Below are positions 1-5,151 of a DNA stretch of 5,624 nt, piece by piece. The DNA comes from Thiomargarita sp. (GTDB taxonomy: Bacteria; Pseudomonadota; Gammaproteobacteria; Beggiatoales; Beggiatoaceae). The stretch lies in NCBI GenBank assembly GCA_030618965.1, contig JAUXCJ010000105.1:1-5624 (forward strand), given 5' to 3'. The notes under the pieces were generated by a model that was given only the letters and a program-made list of their open reading frames with translations, was not told the origin of the DNA and made no database searches. Position numbers and translations under genes: made by a program. Positions within the stretch are counted from its first letter, which is position 1. Each line of letters begins with the position of its first letter.

Positions 1-24
1 AGCTAAAGCTTTGGACTCCAATTA

Positions 25-165
25 TTAATGAGTAGGTGAAACACCATGAGAATAAATCAGCAACCACCAGAAAAAAACTAAGCTGGCAGCTAAAGTTATA
101 TAGAAGAGTTTAGGACCCCAACTAGATTCTTGGGGGACTTTTTTTTGATTAGAATCGTTTTTCAT
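25..165 (-). CDS. Small single-helix membrane protein (46 aa), unknown function
   Basis: This short reading frame ends in two tandem TAA stops (25-27, then 22-24). The product has a hydrophilic, lysine-rich N-terminus (residues 1-19, starting MKNDSNQKK), one strongly hydrophobic helix (about residues 20-39, with the motif FFWWLLIY) and a short polar tail, SHGVSPTH. The helix and its aromatic belt look like a real membrane segment rather than chance. I do not recognise the family with certainty. The layout, a short cytoplasmic head followed by one helix ending in FW-L-xxY, resembles subunit IIa of ba3-type cytochrome c oxidase, and that is only a hypothesis. The gene follows the porin on the same strand, with a palindrome between them. 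No clear Shine-Dalgarno precedes ATG 165. An in-frame ATG at 183 would add six residues and has a weak AGG upstream, lying inside the palindrome. I prefer 165 because it gives the compact hydrophilic head, but the start is uncertain. Confidence 0.68.
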   Translation of the reverse strand: MKNDSNQKKVPQESSWGPKLFYITLAASLVFFWWLLIYSHGVSPTH

Positions 166-185
166 AATTAATTTTAGGTTCATTT

Positions 186-220
186 TAGACCTGACAGGTT
201 TCAAAAACCTGTCAGGTCTA
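186..220. repeat. Perfect intergenic palindrome, 16-bp arms, 3-nt loop
   Basis: Positions 186-201 (TAGACCTGACAGGTTT) are the exact reverse complement of 205-220, separated by the loop CAA. The element begins 18 nt beyond the porin stop codon and lies upstream of the 46-aa gene. Neither strand has a T-tract directly after the stem, so it is not a standard intrinsic terminator. It looks like a REP-type dispersed palindrome. In porin mRNA it would form a very stable 3' stem that could protect the transcript or reduce read-through into the small gene. Copies elsewhere in the genome are expected but cannot be seen here. Confidence 0.85.
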
Positions 221-238
221 GGCTAGGTTAAATTTTAC

Positions 239-1435
239 CTAAAACTTATAATTAAAATCTACACGGAAACGCTTGCCATCTTCTTGATTATTATCAGTAA
301 TTGCTTTGGCAAGGTACAAACGAGCCACAATATTGAGCTTATCCATAGGCGAATAAACCCCTCTGAACTCGTGACCTTTCATATCACTACTGCGTGCTTC
401 TCCTGCTGATCCCCAACGTACCCAATCATCCTGAGCATAAGCAGAATTTACCGCGAACTTCTCAATATGTGCGTAGTAATAGCCCAACAGCCAATCACCT
501 TTTTTCTTTACTTTACCGAGCTTCAAAGAAAGAACGTAACCATCGGTTTCATCACGATTAGCAATCGTAGTTGCATAATTTTTATTGTTATGTATCCAGT
601 CAAGCCCAATAGTCAATGGCAAAGCACCTGCTTTAAATTGACCTTGCAAGCTAGCAATCAAAAGGCTGTAATCCATTTCGTTAGTACCATTGAGCAACAG
701 AACTCGATTACCGTTATCGAATACAATATCAGCCTCATCATCATCAGGATTGGCATCAAAGATCAGCGTACCACCAGACGCTGTGAATTTATTACCACCT
801 ACCTTTGTAGATAAAACCAGTTGCCCTAATCCTAAATTACCGCCAAAAGCCTGCATACCGACTGGTAAACTAAAATAACCTGTATTTAAACCAAGTTCAG
901 TTCCACCAAATTTTAGTTTGTAACCCGCTGCTATACCTGCTGGAGTAACATCATCATCCCAAAATAACTCATTTTGTTTCCAAAACGGGATACTGTTTCG
1001 ACCAACCCAACCCCAAAGTTCATTGTATTTCGCCTTTAAAAACCACTTATCGAAATTGAGTTGCGCTGATCCCGTATCTTGATTATCAAAATCCACTATG
1101 GTTATATGAGGAGATTGTGAACTACGGTCAGAACCAGTACGAAGACGAACACCATACTCAAAATTATCAGTCGGCTTATATTTCAAACCAACACGGGCAC
1201 GAATACGGGCACGATTCCGATCTATACGCTTGTCACCATTTTTTTTCTGAGAGTCCCAATCAGATTCAAAACGCAAACGGAAATCCCCATAAAAACTAAA
1301 TTTATCACTTGAAAACATATCAGCTTGAACACTGAGTGGTGTAATCATTGCCCCAGTACTCAAAAGACTAGCCGCTAAAACTGGTAATGATGCTTGTCTG
1401 AATCGGTTTACCATTTTCTCCATTTCATCAAACAT
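239..1435 (-). CDS. Putative outer-membrane porin (Porin_5-like beta-barrel)
   Basis: The 398-residue product is a predicted outer-membrane channel for small solutes. An N-terminal signal peptide (hydrophobic stretch about residues 16-36) ends in SVQA, with cleavage likely after A38. The mature part alternates short amphipathic strands with polar, Asp/Asn-rich turns and ends in phenylalanine (FNYKF), the usual C-terminal signature for beta-barrel assembly. The opening segment (FYGDFRLRFESDWD, then DRNRARIRARVGLKY at about 72-86) and the WVGRNSIPFW and ELFWDDDVTPAGIAAGY segments (about 143-172) match the style of 'putative porin' proteins of the Porin_5 group. Substrate specificity cannot be read from the sequence. 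Three starts are possible: M1 (weak AGAG upstream), M5 and M8. M8 gives a conventional basic signal-peptide head (MVNRFRQ) and has GGAG just upstream, though spaced only 3 nt. M1, used here, adds an acidic head. The stop is TAG. The gene is divergent from the HEAT-repeat gene and shares a 167-bp promoter region with it. Confidence 0.88.
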   Translation of the reverse strand: MFDEMEKMVNRFRQASLPVLAASLLSTGAMITPLSVQADMFSSDKFSFYGDFRLRFESDWDSQKKNGDKRIDRNRARIRARVGLKYKPTDNFEYGVRLRTGSDRSSQSPHITIVDFDNQDTGSAQLNFDKWFLKAKYNELWGWVGRNSIPFWKQNELFWDDDVTPAGIAAGYKLKFGGTELGLNTGYFSLPVGMQAFGGNLGLGQLVLSTKVGGNKFTASGGTLIFDANPDDDEADIVFDNGNRVLLLNGTNEMDYSLLIASLQGQFKAGALPLTIGLDWIHNNKNYATTIANRDETDGYVLSLKLGKVKKKGDWLLGYYYAHIEKFAVNSAYAQDDWVRWGSAGEARSSDMKGHEFRGVYSPMDKLNIVARLYLAKAITDNNQEDGKRFRVDFNYKF

Positions 1436-1507
1436 GCTGTATTCTCTGTGTGTGGTAATATAAAAATGTGGAATATTCTCAAGGCCAAATTTACCCTATA
1501 AAAAATA

Positions 1508-1536
1508 TTGAATTGAAAATATCAAAGTACTATGAT
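1508..1536 (+). promoter_or_regulatory. Predicted sigma70-type promoter for the HEAT/cupredoxin unit
   Basis: A -35 box TTGAAT (1508-1513; 4 of 6 consensus bases) lies 17 nt before a -10 box TATGAT (1531-1536; 5 of 6). This predicts transcription starting near 1543 and a leader of about 60 nt before ATG 1603. The region just upstream of the -35 is A/T-rich. The boxes interleave with those of the opposing porin promoter. Confidence 0.5.
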
Positions 1537-1544
1537 GATGTCAA
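1516..1544 (-). promoter_or_regulatory. Predicted sigma70-type promoter for the porin
   Basis: Read on the minus strand, a perfect consensus -35 TTGACA (1544-1539) is followed after 17 nt by TATTTT (1521-1516; 4 of 6 match to the -10 consensus). Transcription would start near 1508, leaving a leader of about 70 nt before the porin start. An A/T-rich tract (about 1545-1590) lies upstream, where an UP element would sit. This promoter occupies almost the same bases as the rightward one. Confidence 0.5.
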
Positions 1545-1602
1545 CAAATTTTTATGATTTCTATAAAAAGTAAAAAAAATTATATTACAGTAAGTTATAT
1601 CA

Positions 1603-3783
1603 ATGACTGACAAAAAAACAGTAATAGAAACCCTATGCCGCTTAACAACCACTGGTGATGAAGTGGATCGCTGTTACGCTTCTAGGACATTAGGCGTATT
1701 GGGAGATGCAAATGCAATACCAACCTTAGTTCAGTGTTTGCGGGATGAAGATATAGATGTTTCAATGGATGCGGCAGATGCGCTGGGGCGCATTGGAAAC
1801 CATGACGCTATTCCGCCACTTTTAGAATCGCTAAAGCATGATCCCAACGGTGAAGTCAAAATAGCCGTCGTGGATGCTTTGGGCAAAATCGGTGGACAAT
1901 ACGTAATTACGCCTTTGCTAGAAATTGCTAAAAGTTGTCCTGATACTATCGCTTGGGATGATTCTGGGGATTGGAACGATTGGTGGGATATGCAGCTCAA
2001 AGCGGTAGAAGCATTGGGACGTATGCGTGTCGCTGATGCTGTGCCTGTCTTGATTGCTATCTTAGAAGATGAGGAAGGACAAGATATTGAAAGCGAAGTG
2101 CTAAAAGCTTTGGCACTGATAGGTGGAAAGGGTGAAGCCTTTTTAATCAAGCGGTTAGAACAGGGTTTTCCAAGGGAGCGTCGCCGAGCAGCAACTGCCT
2201 TGGGTTTATCTAATGGAGCGAATACACGAAAAGCTCTAGCACGCGCTATGATAGATCAGGACAGTAATGTCCGCGTTGCTGCCCTCCGTGCGCTTGGAAA
2301 ACTGGGAGCATCACAATACCTAGACATCATCTTACGGTTTCTCAATGATCCTGATCCTGAGATGCGACGTGCCGTCATTGATGTTACAACCGAATTTTTG
2401 GTTACTAAAGACGATGCCGAGATGATGCGAGATAAACTCGCACCTTTGCTCACCGATTTGAATCCAGCGGTACGGGCAGCCACACTAACAGCCCTACGAA
2501 ATCTTGAACCTCTTTCTCAAGAAATGCTTGAACAAATTCGGCAATGTCTCAATGATCCAGATAATACGGTGATCTCCGTTGCCTGTATTCTACTCGCCCA
2601 TCTAGGCGATCACACCGTATTAATCACCCTACTACAAATACTTTCTGATAAAAAACGCGACCTTAACCTGCGTAGCCAAGTTGCAACTGCCCTTGGAATA
2701 TTAGGCGATGCTGAGGCGGTGAACATTTTGACTTGGGCAATAAAAGATGAAGCGCAACCAGTTCGATTAGCGGCATTGAATGCTTTGATGCAATTAGAAA
2801 AAAATAAGGACTTTAAACTATTACCCGAACAGCGTACCCCACTAGAAATAGTGATAGATGCTTTAAAAGGCGAAATTACTGTCTCCTCAGTTCCAGTTCC
2901 AGAAGTTCAGCAAAAAGATGAACCTCCACCCAAAGTTGAAGAACGCCCTGCTATGTCTACACTTGAGGCGATCACTATGGATAGTGTGGACACCACTGAA
3001 TCACATAAAAATCATGATGATGAGGAAGAAGTTTCTGAAGAAATCCAAGAATATATAGATATAGCTCAAGAAAATATAGAACTGGGAGAACGCTTATTCG
3101 TTCAAAAAACCTTAGATGTAGCAACAGATGTGCGACACCTAAGTGCTCGTATTTTGGGTGATAATGATCAAGCCGTTAAAGCATTGATTGAAGCACTCAA
3201 CGATGATGATCCAATATTACGACGAGAAGCCGCAAATTCTTTAGGACAAATTGCACGTCGCTCACCAAAAAACCAAGAATTGGCAGATGCTTTCGATAGT
3301 TTGGTAACCCATCTGAATGATTCTGAAATGCGTTTGGCTTGTGTATGTACTTTGGGCTTATTAGGCAATAGGGCAGCCATACCTGTTTTATTTGGCTATT
3401 TGCAAGATGAAGACACCAGTGTGCTTATACAAACGATCCAATCGTTAATGGCAATCATCCCAACAGATATTGAACAGATTGATGCCATCATTGCACAACT
3501 CATCGAATTATTACATAATAATGATGCTGGTGTACGTAAAGCCGCAGCCTCAGCTTTAGCGACATTACGACACACCGAAGCCTTAGATTCAATTATTAAC
3601 GCAGCATTTGCAAATCAAGGCGCAATAGCCCGAGACATAGGACAATCCTTACGTCTTTTAGACATTGAACAAAGTAGCACTAAATTACTGAAAATGTTAG
3701 AGAGCGTCTCTGATAGTAGCCATCGACGCTTTGTAATTGAAATGCTTGAAGAAATATTTTTAACCAAAAAGGAGTATTTATGA
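1603..3783 (+). CDS. Large cytoplasmic HEAT-repeat (PBS-lyase-like) protein
   Basis: The 726-residue protein is built mostly of short paired helices of the HEAT/PBS-lyase-like type, which normally form curved scaffolds for protein binding. Repeat cores such as AADALGRIG (57-65), VVDALGKIG (89-97), ALRALGKLG (227-235) and VATALGILG (360-368) mark a first array of about a dozen repeats (about 8-400). A charged, proline-rich then acidic linker (about 425-480, with PPPKVEERP and HDDEEEVSEE) leads to a second array of about six repeats (about 490-720; for example AANSLGQIA at 543-551 and AASALATLR at 648-656). A tryptophan-rich insertion interrupts array 1 at about 111-130 (W118, W124, W127, W128). 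There is no signal peptide or membrane helix, so it should be cytoplasmic. Enzymatic motifs were not seen, so a lyase activity should not be inferred from the family name. No strong Shine-Dalgarno precedes the ATG, only AGTAAG about 8 nt upstream. Its stop overlaps the next start. Its partner or client is unknown; the coupled downstream gene is the best candidate. Confidence 0.9.
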   Translation: MTDKKTVIETLCRLTTTGDEVDRCYASRTLGVLGDANAIPTLVQCLRDEDIDVSMDAADALGRIGNHDAIPPLLESLKHDPNGEVKIAVVDALGKIGGQYVITPLLEIAKSCPDTIAWDDSGDWNDWWDMQLKAVEALGRMRVADAVPVLIAILEDEEGQDIESEVLKALALIGGKGEAFLIKRLEQGFPRERRRAATALGLSNGANTRKALARAMIDQDSNVRVAALRALGKLGASQYLDIILRFLNDPDPEMRRAVIDVTTEFLVTKDDAEMMRDKLAPLLTDLNPAVRAATLTALRNLEPLSQEMLEQIRQCLNDPDNTVISVACILLAHLGDHTVLITLLQILSDKKRDLNLRSQVATALGILGDAEAVNILTWAIKDEAQPVRLAALNALMQLEKNKDFKLLPEQRTPLEIVIDALKGEITVSSVPVPEVQQKDEPPPKVEERPAMSTLEAITMDSVDTTESHKNHDDEEEVSEEIQEYIDIAQENIELGERLFVQKTLDVATDVRHLSARILGDNDQAVKALIEALNDDDPILRREAANSLGQIARRSPKNQELADAFDSLVTHLNDSEMRLACVCTLGLLGNRAAIPVLFGYLQDEDTSVLIQTIQSLMAIIPTDIEQIDAIIAQLIELLHNNDAGVRKAAASALATLRHTEALDSIINAAFANQGAIARDIGQSLRLLDIEQSSTKLLKMLESVSDSSHRRFVIEMLEEIFLTKKEYL
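3769..3774 (+). promoter_or_regulatory. Strong Shine-Dalgarno (AAGGAG) at a 4-bp gene overlap
   Basis: AAGGAG lies inside the last codons of the HEAT gene, 5 nt before ATG 3780. The start and the upstream TGA stop share ATGA (3780-3783). This arrangement fixes the start of the cupredoxin-like gene and favours translational coupling or reinitiation. Confidence 0.85.
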
Positions 3784-4547
3784 AAAAATCTCTTTCCATA
3801 GTTCTAGGCTCAATTATAGCCTCCGCGTTATTCCTACCACTCAACGCTGCTGCATACAAGGTAATATCGGTTAAAGATGGTGGTACAATCACAGGTAAAG
3901 TTACCTTTAGCGGTTCAGAAGCAGATGCCAAAAAGCATAACAAGGTGTACACCATTACCAAAGACACCGACGTTTGTGGTACTGGCAGCCGCAATGTAGA
4001 ATACGTTAAAATCAATGGCAATGCTCTTAACGATGTCGTCGTCTATCTGAGAAAGGTGAAAACGGGTAAAGCATGGACCAAAGACGAGAAAAATACCACC
4101 ATCAACCAAAAGGGTTGTGAATTTTTGCCATTTTTCACAGTGATGGCTAATAAGGGAAACCTCACGGCAGTTAATTCTGACCCAGTAGCCCATAACATCC
4201 ACGCCTACGCCATAATTGGAAAAGCCAAGAAAACCAAAATCAATATCAGCCAACCTACTCAAGACAGCAAAGTAACCAAAAAGATCACTCTCAAAAAGAG
4301 ATCGCACGGCATGAAAGTAGAATGCGATCAACATGACTTCATGCACAGCTTTGTGTTTGTGGCTAAAAACCCGTACTACGCTGTGGTAGCCGCAGACGGA
4401 ACTTTCAAGATAGAGAACGTGCCTCCTGGCAAATACAAGCTGAAAACCTGGCACGGATATTTGAAAAATCCAAAGTACAAAAGAGTCACTATTAAGGCTG
4501 GCAAAACAAAAACCTTCACTTTTAAATACAAGAATAAGAAGAAGTAG
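3780..4547 (+). CDS. Exported cupredoxin-like protein with amicyanin-type copper loop
   Basis: The 255-residue protein starts with a clear signal peptide (MKKSLSIVLG..., cleavage likely after A25 in NAAA), so it should act in the periplasm. It belongs to the proteins often labelled 'methylamine utilization protein' or 'carboxypeptidase regulatory-like'. An N-terminal beta region (about 33-100) contains VCG (C66) and DVVVYL. A cupredoxin-like core (about 112-195) contains DPVAHNIH (H138, H141) and ECDQHDFMH (C182, H185, M188, H189). A C-terminal beta-sandwich (about 203-250) contains DGTFKIENVPPGKYKL and TWHGYL. The H138 plus C-x2-H-x2-M pattern matches type 1 copper ligands and has the spacing of amicyanin. 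Copper binding and electron transfer are inferred from this. C66 and C113 could form a disulfide. The protein is very lysine-rich, suggesting an acidic partner. It is translationally coupled to the HEAT gene. Nothing here indicates methylamine metabolism: no mauA/mauB-like gene is in the window. Confidence 0.85.
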   Translation: MKKSLSIVLGSIIASALFLPLNAAAYKVISVKDGGTITGKVTFSGSEADAKKHNKVYTITKDTDVCGTGSRNVEYVKINGNALNDVVVYLRKVKTGKAWTKDEKNTTINQKGCEFLPFFTVMANKGNLTAVNSDPVAHNIHAYAIIGKAKKTKINISQPTQDSKVTKKITLKKRSHGMKVECDQHDFMHSFVFVAKNPYYAVVAADGTFKIENVPPGKYKLKTWHGYLKNPKYKRVTIKAGKTKTFTFKYKNKKK

Positions 4548-4562
4548 AACTTAAATTATCGT

Positions 4563-4622
4563 TGCAAGGTAACCTTGCACTCCGGTAAATACGTTTACTT
4601 TGGAGTGCAAGGTTACCTTGCA
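4563..4622. repeat. 60-bp composite palindrome with three nested palindromes
   Basis: Positions 4563-4583 are the exact reverse complement of 4602-4622 (21-bp arms). Each arm also contains its own palindrome: 4563-4579 (TGCAAGGT-A-ACCTTGCA) and 4605-4623 (GTGCAAGGT-T-ACCTTGCAC). The centre, 4585-4598, is a third hairpin, GTAAA-TACG-TTTAC, whose RNA loop would be UACG. The element can therefore fold as one long hairpin or as three small ones. It sits 15 nt after the cupredoxin-like gene and 25 nt before the next start. No T-tract follows, so it is not a standard intrinsic terminator. It resembles a dispersed REP or MITE-like element. Confidence 0.85.
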
Positions 4623-4647
4623 CAAATGTGACAGGTTTAAAATTCAA

Positions 4648-4974
4648 ATGACAGAAGAAAAAAACAATTTTAATCCTTGGAAAATTATCATTTTTGTAAC
4701 CATTGCATTATTAACAATATCCATACTAAGCAACTGGTACGCGCAACAAGTCACCCTACCACGCTATTGCGACAATCCAGAACAAACATTGCACCTCTTA
4801 CAAAAAATTCTCACCGAAGAGCGTCCTGCTGGCGAAGAAGCGCGACGTTCTTACATTATCGCAGCCAAACTTTTATTTCTAGTCCCACGTAAATCTGAAG
4901 AAACTCTCCCTGATTATCTTGATCGTGTTAGGCAAAATCTACTACAAACAAAGTGCGTTTATGTGGATAGGTGA
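4648..4974 (+). CDS. Membrane-anchored small protein, unknown function (108 aa)
   Basis: I do not recognise a named family. The product has a short cytoplasmic head (MTEEKNNFNPW), one transmembrane helix (about residues 11-29, WKIIIFVTIALLTISILSN) and a mostly helical domain of about 78 residues likely to face the periplasm. That domain contains two cysteines (C41 in RYCDNP and C103 near the end) that could pair. The segment around residues 60-80 (PAGEEARRSYIIAAKLLFLVP) looks like an amphipathic helical core. The start is ATG 4648. The frame is open further upstream to a TTG at 4600, but that extension would translate the right arm of the palindrome and add a non-hydrophobic tail, so it is rejected. 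The ribosome site is weak (GACAGG at 4630-4635, 12 nt away). The gene lies 100 nt after the cupredoxin-like gene on the same strand, so co-transcription through the palindrome is possible. Confidence 0.75.
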   Translation: MTEEKNNFNPWKIIIFVTIALLTISILSNWYAQQVTLPRYCDNPEQTLHLLQKILTEERPAGEEARRSYIIAAKLLFLVPRKSEETLPDYLDRVRQNLLQTKCVYVDR

Positions 4975-5087
4975 ATTGATTTATCGTCAGTCAATGAATA
5001 AGGATCTATCAATAGTTATCTCCAATCAGAAGTTATGAACTTTGATTGTTATATTACTAAAATAGTATTTTGAAAAGATAAAAAACT

Positions 5088-5114
5088 GGATTTTTGGAGT
5101 TTTGCAAGAGCCTC
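5088..5114 (-). mobile_element. Possible solitary insertion-sequence end (IS5-like)
   Basis: Read on the minus strand from 5114, the sequence begins GAGGCTCTTGCAAAACTCC. This resembles the GAG...TTGCAAAA terminal inverted repeats remembered for some IS5-family elements. No matching opposite end, transposase fragment or target duplication is visible in the window, so this may be a remnant or a chance match. Confidence 0.18.
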
Positions 5115-5140
5115 TGGTTTTATAAAAAAATAAGTTTTAA

Positions 5141-5147
5141 AGGGGGA
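5141..5147 (+). promoter_or_regulatory. Shine-Dalgarno-like purine tract of the NHL-repeat gene
   Basis: AGGGGGA ends 4 nt before ATG 5152, separated by TTTT. It is the strongest purine tract in the region, and the signal peptide follows directly, which fixes the start. Confidence 0.7.
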
Positions 5148-5151
5148 TTTT

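Larger units (their letters stand above)
4975..5151 (+). other. Intergenic region before the NHL-repeat gene
   Basis: This 177-bp A/T-rich stretch has no convincing gene on either strand. A weak promoter candidate, TTGATT (5042-5047) then TATTTT (5066-5071) at 18-nt spacing, could drive the NHL gene, with a leader of about 70-75 nt. No intrinsic terminator was seen for the preceding gene. An IS-end-like sequence lies at 5088-5114. Confidence 0.35.

Noticed and set aside
112..147. Plus-strand hairpin CCCCAA...TTGGGG followed by eight T, looking like an intrinsic terminator
   Set aside because: The stem is only six pairs with a mismatched base below it, and the whole stretch lies inside the minus-strand 46-aa coding frame (the T run is the Lys-Lys codons). 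No plus-strand gene ending here can be seen.
467..878. Plus-strand open frames of 115 and 62 codons opposite the porin
   Set aside because: They are antisense to a porin with a convincing signal peptide and C-terminal Phe. Their translations show no domain, signal or plausible composition.
1731..2150. Minus-strand open frame of 139 codons inside the HEAT gene
   Set aside because: It is a Ser/Ala/Ile-rich antisense shadow of the repetitive HEAT coding sequence, with no ribosome site and no recognisable domain.
3915..4454. Minus-strand open frame of 179 codons opposite the cupredoxin-like gene
   Set aside because: The plus-strand gene has a signal peptide, strong ribosome site, coupling to the upstream gene and conserved metal-site motifs. 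The antisense product has none of these.
4563..4622. Composite palindrome as a rho-independent terminator
   Set aside because: The stem is long enough, but it is followed by CAAATGTGACAGG rather than a T-tract, and the nested arms are not typical of terminators.
4600..4647. TTG-initiated N-terminal extension of the 108-aa protein
   Set aside because: It would translate the right arm of the palindrome, lacks a ribosome site, and disrupts a normal short head before the transmembrane helix. ATG 4648 is simpler.
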